Of a stretch of DNA of 64,000 nucleotides, positions 16,840-25,634 are shown piece after piece. The DNA comes from Streptomyces asoensis. GTDB taxonomy: Bacteria > Actinomycetota > Actinomycetes > Streptomycetales > Streptomycetaceae. The notes below the pieces were generated by a model. That model had not been told where the DNA came from. It made no database searches and saw only the letters and a program-made list of their open reading frames with translations. A program made the translations under genes and the position numbers. The stretch covers positions 992,001 through 1,056,000 of the forward strand of contig NZ_BNEB01000003.1 of the NCBI RefSeq assembly GCF_016860545.1. The letters run 5' to 3'. Position 1 is the first letter of the stretch; every line of letters starts with the position of its first letter.

Positions 16840-17233
16840 ACACCAAAACATGCGCCGCAATCCCGCATCACCAAATGCACGTACCAAATCCGCTCGCTTT
16901 CAGAATCACCAATACTGAATCCTCTGCGCAAAACGGTAGTCAAGTTTGACGGCACGGCGCCTCACCTCGTCAAAGCTGACTACCTGCTGCCTCATGGCCC
17001 GGATCCGTAACAGATCCCTGAAGCCATAGCCAAGATGCGCCCCCCAGGGCAGGGAAAGATCAACACCCGAGACCCCCCGTCTAATAGGGTAGATATAGCG
17101 GCTGAGCTGAGCCTTTGGAATTAAAGGAGACGCCGGGGTAGTGTCCGGCTACCCGAATAACGGAGAGGCCGCCCGGGCATGGGCGACCTCTCCTCTCCAT
17201 GGGCACATTCGATACCCCTACCAAAGGAGACTC

Positions 17234-17422
17234 ATGAACCACGTGGAGAGGTCCATCGTGCCACGCCGCAGCCTGCGCATCGAGCTCACCCCCAGAGCAC
17301 TGCCTTTCGGACTCATCGGCGTGAGTGAGGCTGCATCAGGGCTGTGGGCCGGGTTTCACCCCGCCCTCTCACTGTCGATGGCCTTCCTGGTGTCCGTCCG
17401 GGTGACCGTCCGTCTCATCTAG
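17234..17422 (+). CDS. Small protein at the right end of the element
   Basis: 62 residues from ATG 17234 with AAAGGAGA four bases upstream: N-terminal Arg-rich part, then a hydrophobic C-terminal half (LPFGLIGVSEAASGLWAGF..LSLSMAFLVSVRVTVRLI). The frame is open from GTG 17141, which has a second AAAGGAGA, giving 93 residues. Between the two starts lies a hairpin (17162-17193, 13-bp arms with one mismatch), so expression may be attenuated. No family recognised; possibly membrane-associated. Confidence 0.55.
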   Translation: MNHVERSIVPRRSLRIELTPRALPFGLIGVSEAASGLWAGFHPALSLSMAFLVSVRVTVRLI

Positions 17423-17426
17423 CTTC

Positions 17427-17448
17427 GACGGCCCAGGGGCGGCCCAGC
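17427..17448. repeat. Right arm-type repeat of the integrase
   Basis: Same 22-nt double ACGGCCCAG/GCGGCCCAG element as at 9478-9499, in the same orientation, inside the right end of the element. Confidence 0.65.
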
Positions 17449-17457
17449 CCCACCAAA

Positions 17458-17527
17458 AAGCCCCCGACCTGCCAAGAAGGCGCAGGTCGGGGGCTTACCG
17501 GTGTCGCGTTACTTCTTCTTGCCCTGG
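17458..17527. other. Right attachment site (attR) and gpmA terminator
   Basis: Bases 17458-17496 form a perfect 15-bp hairpin (AAGCCCCCGACCTGC and its complement) followed on the minus strand by TTTTT, the gpmA terminator. Bases 17508-17527 are the 20-bp core shared with attL and encode the last residues of gpmA. The element therefore restores both the gene end and its terminator on integration. Confidence 0.85.
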
Positions 17528-18270
17528 TTCTTCACCGCTTCGATCGCTGCTGCGGCTGCTTCCGGGTCGAGGTAGGTGCCGCCCGGGGTCAGGGGCTTGA
17601 AGTCCGCGTCGAGTTCGTAGGCGAGCGGGATGCCCGTCGGGATGTTCAGGCCCGCGATGTCGGCGTCGGAGATGCCGTCCAGGTGCTTGACCAGGGCGCG
17701 GAGCGAGTTGCCGTGGGCGGCGACCAGGACCGTGCGGCCGGACAGGAGGTCCGGGACGATGCCGTCGTACCAGTACGGGAGCATGCGGACGACGACGTCC
17801 TTGAGGCACTCCGTGCGCGGGCGCAGCTCCGGGGGGATGGAGGCGTAGCGCGGGTCGGCGGCCTGGGAGAACTCGGAGTCGTCCGACAGCGGCGGGGGCG
17901 GGGTGTCGTAGGAGCGGCGCCAGAGCATGAACTGCTCCTCGCCGAACTCCGCGAGGGTCTGGGCCTTGTCCTTGCCCTGGAGGGCACCGTAGTGCCGCTC
18001 GTTCAGGCGCCAGGAGCGGTGGACCGGGATCCAGTGGCGGTCGGCGGATTCGAGGGCCAACTGGGCCGTGCGGATCGCGCGCTTCTGGAGGGACGTGTGG
18101 ACCACGTCGGGGAGGAGGTCGGCATCCTTCAGGAGTTCGCCACCGCGGACCGCCTCCTTCTCGCCCTTCTCGTTGAGGTTGACGTCCACCCAGCCGGTGA
18201 ACAGGTTCTTCGCGTTCCACTCGCTCTCGCCGTGACGGAGGAGGATCAGCTTGTACGGTGCGTCGGCCAT
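17509..18270 (-). CDS. gpmA: 2,3-bisphosphoglycerate-dependent phosphoglycerate mutase
   Basis: 253 residues from ATG 18270 (MADAPYKLILLRHGESEWN). Interconverts 3- and 2-phosphoglycerate in glycolysis/gluconeogenesis. Catalytic motif LLRHGESEWN with His near residue 11, RRSYDTPPPP, and second His in VAAHGNSLRALV. Length is normal and the C terminus (AIEAVKNQGKKK) intact although the mobile element is inserted right at it. Divergent from the MFS transporter. Confidence 0.97.
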   Translation of the reverse strand: MADAPYKLILLRHGESEWNAKNLFTGWVDVNLNEKGEKEAVRGGELLKDADLLPDVVHTSLQKRAIRTAQLALESADRHWIPVHRSWRLNERHYGALQGKDKAQTLAEFGEEQFMLWRRSYDTPPPPLSDDSEFSQAADPRYASIPPELRPRTECLKDVVVRMLPYWYDGIVPDLLSGRTVLVAAHGNSLRALVKHLDGISDADIAGLNIPTGIPLAYELDADFKPLTPGGTYLDPEAAAAAIEAVKNQGKKK

Positions 18271-18433
18271 GCGTATGAGCGTAATCCACCGCTCCGATCC
18301 GTTGTGCGCCCGCTCGTACAGCGGACAGCCCCGCTGACGGTTGACGGGATCTGTTAATCGAGTGGCCTCCCGCGCGCCTTCTCTCGTAAGTTCTGAGAGC
18401 CGCCTGAGCCACTTACATCCCGGGGGATCCGCC

Positions 18434-19741
18434 ATGTCCGTCGCCGTCCTGAGACGTGCCGTCCGCGAGACCCTCTCCGGGCTGCCCCGCGAGTTCTGGT
18501 GGCTGTGGACCAGCACCCTCGTGAACCGGCTCGGCGCCTTCGTCGCCACCTTCATGGCGCTGTACCTGACCCTCGACCGCGGCTACTCCGCCTCCTACGC
18601 CGGACTCGTCGCCTCCCTGCTCGGGCTGGGCGGGGTCGTCTCGTCGCTCGGCGGCGGGGTCATGGCGGACCGGCTGGGACGGCGGCCCACGCTGCTGGTC
18701 GCGCAGACCGCGACCGCCGCCTCGGTGGCGCTGCTGGGCTTCGTCGAGCATCCCGTCGCGATCGCCGGCGTCGCCTTCCTCGTCGGGCTGGCCTCCAACG
18801 CCTCCCGGCCGGCCGTGCAGGCGATGATGGCCGACATCGTGCGGCCCGAGGACCGGGTCCGTGCCTTCTCGCTGAACTACTGGGCCATCAACCTCGGCTT
18901 CGCCGTCTCCTCCATGGCCGCCGGGTTCATCGCCGAGGTCAGCTACCGGGCCGGGTTCCTCCTCGAGTCGGGGATGACCCTCGTGTGCGCGGTCGTCGTC
19001 TTCCTCAAGCTGCCCGAGTCGCGGCCGGTACGGGAGGAGAAGTCTGTACGAGAGGACAGCGTCGGGCTGGGGACCGTGCTGCGCGACGGGCGGTTCATGG
19101 GCGTCGTCGGACTGTCGTTCCTCGTCGCGCTCGTCTTCCAGCAGGGGTCGGTCGGACTGCCCGTGGCGATGGGCGCCGCCGGGTTCACGCCCGCCGACTA
19201 CGGCATGGCGATCGCCGTCAACGGCGTGCTGATCGTCGCGCTCCAGATCCCGGTCACGCGGTTCATCGAGCACCGGGACCCCCGGCGGCTGCTGGTCGTC
19301 TCCTCGGTGCTCGCCGGGTACGGGTTCGGGCTCACCGCGTTCGCCGGGTCGGTCGGCGTCTTCGCGCTCACCGTCTGCGTGTGGACCCTGGCGGAGATCG
19401 TCAACGCGCCGACCCAGACCGGGCTCGTCGTCCGCCTCTCCCCCACCCATGGACGCGGGCGCTACCAGGGCATGTACACGCTCTCCTGGGCCCTGGCCTC
19501 CCTGATCGCCCCGGTGATGTCCGGTTCCGTCATCGACCGGTTCGGGGCGGAGTGGCTGTGGGGGATGTGCGCGGCGGTCGGCACGGCCGCCGGGATCTGG
19601 TACGCCGTGCTGATGCGTCGGCTGCCCTCGCCCGGCGAGCCCGCGCCCACGCCCGCGCCCACGCCCACGCCCGGGGAGTCCTCCTCCCAGGGTCGTACGC
19701 TCGCCGCGCCCGAACCGGCGGCGGAGGGCAGCGCCGCCTGA
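18434..19741 (+). CDS. MFS transporter
   Basis: 435 residues, about 12 membrane segments. The MFS signature between TM2 and TM3 is visible (GGGVMADRLGRRPTLLV), and a second half-repeat GRGRYQG region near the C terminus. Belongs to the DHA1/YdeE-like drug exporter group; substrate unknown. The C-terminal tail has a PTPAPTPTP run. ATG 18434 follows GGGGGAT. Convergent with the DUF2000 gene. Confidence 0.9.
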   Translation: MSVAVLRRAVRETLSGLPREFWWLWTSTLVNRLGAFVATFMALYLTLDRGYSASYAGLVASLLGLGGVVSSLGGGVMADRLGRRPTLLVAQTATAASVALLGFVEHPVAIAGVAFLVGLASNASRPAVQAMMADIVRPEDRVRAFSLNYWAINLGFAVSSMAAGFIAEVSYRAGFLLESGMTLVCAVVVFLKLPESRPVREEKSVREDSVGLGTVLRDGRFMGVVGLSFLVALVFQQGSVGLPVAMGAAGFTPADYGMAIAVNGVLIVALQIPVTRFIEHRDPRRLLVVSSVLAGYGFGLTAFAGSVGVFALTVCVWTLAEIVNAPTQTGLVVRLSPTHGRGRYQGMYTLSWALASLIAPVMSGSVIDRFGAEWLWGMCAAVGTAAGIWYAVLMRRLPSPGEPAPTPAPTPTPGESSSQGRTLAAPEPAAEGSAA

Positions 19742-19802
19742 CGTCCGGCGGGCGCCCACCGCGACGCCGTCCGCTTTCCGGCGCCCGTCCGCACCCCGCC
19801 GG

Positions 19803-20402
19803 TTACGGGTGCATGCGGGCGCCCTTCAGTACCTTGTCCACCGCGTTCTTCGGTCCGTAGACCGCCAGGCCGACGAGGTCCAGGTCGGCCGTGCGCACGG
19901 CGCGCACCGCCGCGCGGTTGTCCCGGTCGTTGCCGGTGGCGAACAGGTCGCCGGTGAACACCGCGCGCGGGAGGGACCGGGAGAGCACGCGCGCGTGGGC
20001 GGCTGTGAGCGTCTCCTTCGTGCCCTCGAAGACCAGGACCGGCTGGCGGAACATCGACAGACAACGCACGCCGTCGCCGTCCTCGTACGGCTCCCCGATC
20101 ACCTCGGGGAACGCCGACCCGAGGCCGCTGACCAGGAACGCGGTGACGTTCAGCCGCTGCCAGGTGGCCAGGTCCTCGCGCAGCAGTACGGCGATCTTCG
20201 TGTCGAAGCGGACGGGTCCGGCGCCCGGGGCCGGGGCGGTCGCCGTGGCCGCGATCGCCGTGGCCGCGGTCGCGGTCGCCGTGGGAGCGGCGGTCGTCGT
20301 GGGAGCGGCGGTCGTCGTGGCGGGGGCCGGCGTGCCGGTGCTCGTCGTGCCGGTGCTCGTCGTGCCGATGGTCGTCGTGCCGGTGTTCGTGCTCGTGGTC
20401 AT
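19803..20402 (-). CDS. DUF2000 protein with Thr/Ala-rich extension
   Basis: 199 residues. Residues about 62-199 are a DUF2000 domain (RFDTKIAVLLREDLATWQRL at its start), a peptidyl-tRNA-hydrolase-like fold of unknown function. The first 60 residues are low-complexity Thr/Ala/Gly (TSTGTTTIGTTSTGTTSTG...), encoded by near-perfect GTCGTGCCGGTGCTC-type repeats. The family normally starts near the DUF, so either the extension is real or translation starts internally. Divergent from an AraC regulator 49 bases away that may control it. Confidence 0.8.
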   Translation of the reverse strand: MTTSTNTGTTTIGTTSTGTTSTGTPAPATTTAAPTTTAAPTATATAATAIAATATAPAPGAGPVRFDTKIAVLLREDLATWQRLNVTAFLVSGLGSAFPEVIGEPYEDGDGVRCLSMFRQPVLVFEGTKETLTAAHARVLSRSLPRAVFTGDLFATGNDRDNRAAVRAVRTADLDLVGLAVYGPKNAVDKVLKGARMHP

Positions 20403-20451
20403 ACGGTGAGACTGCCGATCGCGGTCCGACCTGGTCTTGTACGTTCTTTGC

Positions 20452-21261
20452 ATGGCAGCCCGGCAGGAAGTCTCCGCCTGGCGCCCGGCCGTCCCGGGCG
20501 TCGTCGAGGTCTTCCACGCCCACTTCACCGAGTACGCGTACCCGATGCACGTCCACGAGGCGTGGACGCTGCTGATCGTGGACGACGGCGCCGTACGGTA
20601 CGACCTCGACCGGCACGAGCACGGCACCCCGCACGACACGGTGTCCCTGCTGCCGCCGCACGTACCGCACAACGGCTCGCCCGCCACCTCGGGCGGCTTC
20701 CGCAAGCGGGTCCTGTACCTCGACGCCGGCGTGCTCGGCGAGGACCTGATCGGGGCCGCCGTCGACGCGCCCGACCTGCGCGATCCCGTGCTGCGCCGAA
20801 GAGTGGGCCGGCTGCACCGCGCGCTCGCGCGACCCGGCGACGAGCTGGAGGCCGACAGCCGGCTGACGCTGATCGGCGAACGGCTGCGGGAGCATCTGCG
20901 CACGGGACGGGACACCGCTCCCGCGCGCCGTGACCCCGTCCTCGCGGGCCGCCTGCGGGAGCTGCTCGACGCACGCGTGGTCGAGGGCCTGACGCTGGAC
21001 GAGGCCGCCGGGGTCGTCCAGGCCCATCCGGCGCATCTGGTACGGGCGTTCAGCGCGGCGTACGGCATCGCCCCGCACCAGTACCTCACCGCGCGCCGCG
21101 TCGACCTGGCCCGCCGTCTGCTGCTCGACGGGCGGCCACCGGGTGAGGTCGCGGCAGCGGCCGGCTTCTACGACCAGGCCCATCTGACGCGGCATTTCCG
21201 CAAGTTGGTGGGGGTAACCCCGGGGCGGTACGGGGACGGCCGGAACCCCTCCGCCCGCTGA
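20452..21261 (+). CDS. AraC-family transcriptional regulator
   Basis: 269 residues. N-terminal cupin sensor (about 10-100; HVHEAWTLLIVDDGAVRYDL) and C-terminal double helix-turn-helix (about 165-265; LDEAAGVVQAHPAHLVRAFSAAYG and VAAAAGFYDQAHLTRHFRK). Probably senses a small molecule and controls the divergent DUF2000 gene. ATG 20452 is chosen over TTG 20437 because homologous proteins start near MAARQEV. Confidence 0.92.
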   Translation: MAARQEVSAWRPAVPGVVEVFHAHFTEYAYPMHVHEAWTLLIVDDGAVRYDLDRHEHGTPHDTVSLLPPHVPHNGSPATSGGFRKRVLYLDAGVLGEDLIGAAVDAPDLRDPVLRRRVGRLHRALARPGDELEADSRLTLIGERLREHLRTGRDTAPARRDPVLAGRLRELLDARVVEGLTLDEAAGVVQAHPAHLVRAFSAAYGIAPHQYLTARRVDLARRLLLDGRPPGEVAAAAGFYDQAHLTRHFRKLVGVTPGRYGDGRNPSAR

Positions 21262-21810
21262 TCAGTCCGCCGGGCTCGCCGGATCGGCCGGGGCGGTCCG
21301 GTCCGCCGGGGGCGTGGAGCGCTGCGTCAGGTGCGCGAACGCGTCCAGGTTGCGGGTCGGTTCGCCCCGGGAGACCCGCCACTCGTACTCCCGGCGGATG
21401 GCGCTCGCGAAGCCCAGTTCCAGCAGGGTGTTGAAGGCGCCGTCGGAGGCTTCCAGGACCTGGCCCATGAGGCGGTCGAGCTCGTCGGCGGTGACCGTGG
21501 CGAGGGGAAGGCGGGCGGTGACGTAGACGTCGCCGAGCTGGTCGACGGCATAACCGACGCCGTACAGCTTGAGGTTGCGCTCCAGGAGCCAGCGGTGGAC
21601 GCCGGGCTCGTTCTCGTCGGGGTGACGGATGACGAAGGCGTTCAGGGAGAGGGAGTGGCGGCCCGCGATGAGGGAGACGGTCGTCTTGAGTTTGCGGGTG
21701 CCGGGGAGCTGGACCACGTAGGTGCCGGGGGCCGGGCTCTCCCACTCCAGCTCGGCGTCGTCCAGGAACCCCTCGATGACCTGTGCGGCCGTCTTCTCCA
21801 CGTCACCCAT
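21262..21810 (-). CDS. YbjN-domain protein
   Basis: 182 residues. YbjN fold (type III secretion chaperone-like alpha/beta) over residues 5-150; the tail is Pro/Ala-rich. Function unknown, cytoplasmic. Its start overlaps the mshA stop by eight bases, and this mshA-ybjN order is widely conserved in actinobacteria, pointing to a link with mycothiol synthesis or its regulation. Confidence 0.9.
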   Translation of the reverse strand: MGDVEKTAAQVIEGFLDDAELEWESPAPGTYVVQLPGTRKLKTTVSLIAGRHSLSLNAFVIRHPDENEPGVHRWLLERNLKLYGVGYAVDQLGDVYVTARLPLATVTADELDRLMGQVLEASDGAFNTLLELGFASAIRREYEWRVSRGEPTRNLDAFAHLTQRSTPPADRTAPADPASPAD

Positions 21811-23140
21811 GCTCGGAGCGTACGCGACGGCGGTGGGCCTGGGTCGCGGCCGCGTAGACGTCCGCGGTGGCGGCGGCCGCCGTGTCCCAGCCGAAGCTCT
21901 GGGCGTGCGCGGTGGCGGCGGCGCCCATCCGGGCGGGGAGGTCGGGGCCGTCGGCGAAACGCTCCAGCACGCGCGCGTACGCGGCCGGGTCGTGCCCCCG
22001 CACGAGGAAGCCCGTCTCGCCGTCCCGCACGGCCACCGGCAGGCCGCCGACGGAGGCCGCGAGGACCGGGGTGCCGGCCGCCTGCGCCTCTATCGCGACG
22101 AGCCCGAAGGACTCGCTGTAGGAGGGCACGACCAGCAGCGACGCCGCGCGGAACCAGTCCGCGAGCTGGTCCTGGCCGACCGGCGGCCTGAAGCGCACGA
22201 CGTCCGCGATGCCCAGCCGCGCGGCCAGCTTCTGCAAGCCTTCCGGCTTGGCGAGGCCGCTGCCGCTGGGGCCGCCGACGACCGGGACGACGATGCGGGA
22301 GCGCAGCTCGGGGCGCTCGTCGAGCAGGACGGCGACCGCGCGCAGGAGGACGTCGGGGGCCTTCAGGGGCTGGATGCGGCCCGCGAAGAGCGGGACCAGG
22401 GCGTCCTGGGGCAGGTCGAGGCGGGCGCGGGCGGCGGCCCGGCCGTCCGCCGGGGTGAAGCGGTCGAGGTTGACGCCCGGGTGCACCACGGCGACCTTGC
22501 CGCGGCCGGCGTCGTAGTGCCGAACGAGTTCGTCCGCCTCCTCCGCCGTGTTGGCGATGAGTCGGTCGGCGGCGGAGACGATCTGCGTCTCGCCGATCAC
22601 CCGGGCGGCGGGCTCGGGGGTGTCGCCGTCGGCCAGGTTGGCGTTCTTGACCTTCGCCATGGTGTGCATGGCGTGCACCAGGGGGGCGCCCCAGCGCTGG
22701 GCGGCCAGCCAGCCGACGTGGCCGGAGAGCCAGTAGTGGCTGTGCACGAGGTCGTAGTAACCGGGGCGGTGGCCGGCCCATGCCTGCATCACGCCGTGCG
22801 TGAACGCGCACAGCTGGGCGGGCAGGTCCTCCTTGGCGAGGCCCTCGTAGGGGCCGGCGTCGACATGCCGGACCAGGACCCCGGGCGCGAGCTCGACGGT
22901 CGGCGGGAGGCCGCCGGTCGTGGCGCGCGTGAAGATCTCGACCTCGATGTTGATCGCGGCGAGCCGCTGCGCGAGTTCGACGATGTAGACGTTCATGCCG
23001 CCCGCGTCGCCGGTGCCGGGCTGGTGGAGCGGAGAGGTGTGCACGGAGAGCATCGCGACGCGGCGGGGGCGGCGGTGGAGCCTGAGCCGCGAGGGTGCCG
23101 CCGAAGAGCGACGCCCGAGCCTGTTGGCGTACTGGCTCAC
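21803..23140 (-). CDS. mshA: D-inositol-3-phosphate glycosyltransferase MshA
   Basis: 445 residues from GTG 23140, chosen for AAGGAGG eight bases upstream. GT4-family retaining enzyme that joins GlcNAc from UDP-GlcNAc to inositol-3-phosphate, the first step of mycothiol synthesis. Two Rossmann-like halves of the GT-B fold: GTGDAGGMNVYIVELAQ near residue 45 and, in the second half, FAGRIQPLKAPDVLL with the acid motif ESFGLVAIEAQAAGTPV. It precedes ybjN in one operon. Confidence 0.97.
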   Translation of the reverse strand: MSQYANRLGRRSSAAPSRLRLHRRPRRVAMLSVHTSPLHQPGTGDAGGMNVYIVELAQRLAAINIEVEIFTRATTGGLPPTVELAPGVLVRHVDAGPYEGLAKEDLPAQLCAFTHGVMQAWAGHRPGYYDLVHSHYWLSGHVGWLAAQRWGAPLVHAMHTMAKVKNANLADGDTPEPAARVIGETQIVSAADRLIANTAEEADELVRHYDAGRGKVAVVHPGVNLDRFTPADGRAAARARLDLPQDALVPLFAGRIQPLKAPDVLLRAVAVLLDERPELRSRIVVPVVGGPSGSGLAKPEGLQKLAARLGIADVVRFRPPVGQDQLADWFRAASLLVVPSYSESFGLVAIEAQAAGTPVLAASVGGLPVAVRDGETGFLVRGHDPAAYARVLERFADGPDLPARMGAAATAHAQSFGWDTAAAATADVYAAATQAHRRRVRSEHG

Positions 23141-23483
23141 GGGGCGTTCCTCCTTGCTGCGGGCATGCCGGAAAGAGGGTGTGGGGCCCTCCAAGGGGGT
23201 GCAACACCGGAGGAAGTCGTTCCCATTCCTGGCGGCTTTCGGAAAGAAACGGTTTTTGCTCAGTCATTACCGCGCATCGCTCAACCGTTCGAGCCGGGTG
23301 TGCGTTGCGTGCGGGCGCGTGAGCCCGCCTCGTCCGGCGCCGGGACGCCTCTTCCGGCCCCCGGCCCCGCCTGCCCCGGTCCCAAGCCCCGCCCCCCTCC
23401 GGTCCCGGCCCCCGCCTCCCCTCCGCCCTCGGTCCGGGCCGCTCCGGGAGGGGCGACGAAGGGGCCGCATTACCCTCGTACCC
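23141..23483. other. Divergent promoter region mshA / methyltransferase
   Basis: 343 bases without a gene. It contains an AT-richer patch around 23225-23290 likely to hold the mshA promoter, a C-rich tract, and TACCCT (23471-23476) eight bases before the methyltransferase ATG, which fits a leaderless transcript. Confidence 0.55.
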
Positions 23484-24302
23484 ATGACATCCCGCGCTCC
23501 CGCCCGCCCCGTGGGCACGGTCACGCGCGGGACCACGAACCCCAACCGGCTGCGCCGCATGGACCGCTGGATCGCCGCGACCCACGGCCCCGAACTGCGG
23601 CGCGCCGACGATCCGCTCGCCGTCGACCTCGGGTACGGCGCCGCGCCCTGGACGGCCGTCGAGCTGCTGCGCAGGCTGCGTTGCGTCGCGCCACGCGCGC
23701 GTGTCGTCGGCGTCGAGATCGAACCGGCCCGGGTGGCGGCCGCCCGGCCCTACGAGCGCGACGGACTCGTCTTCCGGCACGGCGGCTTCGAGATCCCGGT
23801 GCCCGGCAGGCCGCACCTGGTGCGCGCCGCCAACGTGCTGCGGCAGTACGACGAGGACCAGGTAGCGGCCGTGTGGGAGCGCCTGTGCGCGCGGCTCGCG
23901 CCGGCCGATCCGGCGACCGGGTCCCGCGGCGGACTGCTCGTCGAGGGGACCTGCGACGAGATCGGACGCCGTCACGTGTGGGTCGCGCTCGGCCCCGGCG
24001 GCCCGCGCACGGTCACCTTCGCGACGCGGCTGGGCTCGCTGGAACGGCCCTCGGACCTGGCGGAGCGGCTGCCCAAGGCGCTGATCCACCGCAACGTGCC
24101 GGGTGAGCCGGTGCACGCCTTCCTGCGCGACTTCGACCGGGCCTGGGCGGCCGCCGCGCCCTACGCGTCGTACGGCGCGCGTCAGCGCTGGATGCGCGCG
24201 GTGCGCGACCTGACGGCCGACTGGCCCGTGACGGACGGCCCGGTGCGGTGGCGGCAGGGAGAAGTCACGGTGCGGTGGGAGGCGTTGGCGCCCCGCGCCT
24301 GA
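23484..24302 (+). CDS. SAM-dependent methyltransferase
   Basis: 272 residues. Class I methyltransferase: motif I LAVDLGYGAAPWTAVEL (about 45-61) and an acidic motif II end VVGVEIEPARVAAARP. GYG replaces the usual GxG. Substrate unknown. A potential -10 TACCCT just upstream of the ATG and no ribosome binding site suggest leaderless translation. Stands alone, divergent from mshA. Confidence 0.85.
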   Translation: MTSRAPARPVGTVTRGTTNPNRLRRMDRWIAATHGPELRRADDPLAVDLGYGAAPWTAVELLRRLRCVAPRARVVGVEIEPARVAAARPYERDGLVFRHGGFEIPVPGRPHLVRAANVLRQYDEDQVAAVWERLCARLAPADPATGSRGGLLVEGTCDEIGRRHVWVALGPGGPRTVTFATRLGSLERPSDLAERLPKALIHRNVPGEPVHAFLRDFDRAWAAAAPYASYGARQRWMRAVRDLTADWPVTDGPVRWRQGEVTVRWEALAPRA

Positions 24303-24542
24303 CCCGGACGCCGAACTCCCGCCCCGGGACGCCCCGGCGGACGCCGGGAACGATCTGCGTGAGTCGTTCGTCACACTGGCGGGGAGATCGTCATGGGCGG
24401 GTGGGGAAGAGGGGAAGGACCGTCTCGGCCGAGGAGCGCTCCGCCGTTCCTTCGCCGCCTCTGTAGTTTTCGGCCGTGACGTGGCACGATCCCCCGGGCA
24501 CCGTAAGTTACTGACGGTTAATCAGGGGTTGGGGGACGGGGT

Positions 24543-25634
24543 ATGGGTACGGGCAAGCACGGCCTGCTCGCGGCTGCTGTGGCGGTGGTCTGCGCGGTCA
24601 CCGTGCTCGGCGCACCCGGCGCCGCGTTCGCCGCTCCGGGCCCCACACCGTCACCGACGGCCGGGGCGACGACCCCGCCGCTGCCCTCCACCGCGTCCGA
24701 CAAGGACCTCGAGGCGGTCCGCACCAAGCTCGAAGCGCTGTACCACGACGCCGCGGTGGCCACCGACGCCTACAACGCGGCCGAGGAAGCGGCGAAGAAG
24801 CAGTCCGCGGAGATCGTCGAGCTGGCCAGGAAGATCGTCGCGGGCCAGGCGAAACTGGACGACCTCAAGAACCGCGCGGGCGCCGCGGCCCGCGCCCAGT
24901 ACCGCACCGGCGGCCTGCCGGACGAGGCGCAGTTGATGCTGAGCGACGACCCGTCGGAGTTCCTGGACGGAGCGGGACGGGTGCGCCAGGGCGAGCGCGC
25001 CACCAAGGGCCTGATCGGCGAACTCAGCCGCACCCAGCAGGACTTGGTGCAGTACTCCAAGGACGCCTCCGCCCAGTGGAAGAAGCTGGAGGCGGGCCGC
25101 AAGACCAAGGCGGCCGCCCAGAAGCGGATCGAGAAGCAGATCTCGGCGGCCGAGAAACTCCGCTCCCAGCTGGAGAAGAAGGAGAAGGAGCGCCTTGAGC
25201 AGCTCGAGGCGAAGGTCGCACAGGAGGCGCAGACCGCCTGGCTGGGGACCGGCGTCCTCGACGAGATCAACAGCGCCGCGTCCGTACAGGGCAAGCAGGC
25301 CGTGCAGTTCGCCACCGCGCAGATCGGCAAGCCGTACGTGTGGGGCGCGGAGGGCCCGAAGGCCTTCGACTGCTCCGGACTGACCTCGGAGGCCTGGCGG
25401 AGCGCGGGCCGGCCGATCCCGCGCACGTCGCAGGAGCAGTGGAAGCAACTGCCGCACATCGCCATCGAGGACATGCGTCCCGGCGACCTGATCATCTACT
25501 TCGACGACGCGAGCCATGTCGCGCTGTACGTGGGCGACGGCTCGATCATCCACGCCCCGCGTCCCGGCCGCACGGTCACGCTCGCGGGGGCGGGTTCGAT
25601 GCCGATACTCGGGGTGGTCCGGCCGGACGCGTGA
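24543..25634 (+). CDS. Secreted NlpC/P60 peptidoglycan endopeptidase
   Basis: 363 residues. Signal peptide (1-30, ending GAAFA), a long coiled coil (about 52-230), then an NlpC/P60 domain (about 250-363) with catalytic Cys277 (AFDCSGL), His325 (SHVALYVG) and His337 (IIHAP). Cleaves stem-peptide D-iGlu-DAP-type bonds; related to mycobacterial RipA. The coiled coil is usually an inhibitory or targeting lid. I looked for a ydaO-type c-di-AMP riboswitch in the 240-base leader and could not support one. Confidence 0.94.
   Translation: MGTGKHGLLAAAVAVVCAVTVLGAPGAAFAAPGPTPSPTAGATTPPLPSTASDKDLEAVRTKLEALYHDAAVATDAYNAAEEAAKKQSAEIVELARKIVAGQAKLDDLKNRAGAAARAQYRTGGLPDEAQLMLSDDPSEFLDGAGRVRQGERATKGLIGELSRTQQDLVQYSKDASAQWKKLEAGRKTKAAAQKRIEKQISAAEKLRSQLEKKEKERLEQLEAKVAQEAQTAWLGTGVLDEINSAASVQGKQAVQFATAQIGKPYVWGAEGPKAFDCSGLTSEAWRSAGRPIPRTSQEQWKQLPHIAIEDMRPGDLIIYFDDASHVALYVGDGSIIHAPRPGRTVTLAGAGSMPILGVVRPDA

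Larger units (their letters stand above)
9351..17527. mobile_element. Integrated AICE/pSAM2-type element in the gpmA 3' end
   Basis: Bounded by identical 20-bp cores GTTACTTCTTCTTGCCCTGG at 9351-9370 and 17508-17527; the right copy is the end of gpmA. Inside lie integrase, excisionase, a RepSA-like initiator, an insertion sequence, a DUF262/HEPN pair and small genes. Flanking genes are conserved chromosome. No FtsK/Tra translocase or Spd genes are seen and the initiator is truncated, so this looks like a decayed element. It integrates in a protein-coding gene rather than a tRNA gene. The 11.5-13.4 kb cargo is visibly less GC-rich than everything around it. Confidence 0.85.

Noticed and set aside
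17020..17130. tRNA gene as the integration target
   Set aside because: No cloverleaf or T-loop GTTCGA motif found near either border; the shared core is instead the end of gpmA.
24303..24542. ydaO-type (c-di-AMP) riboswitch before the NlpC/P60 gene
   Set aside because: Such genes often have one, but I could not find its conserved core in this leader.
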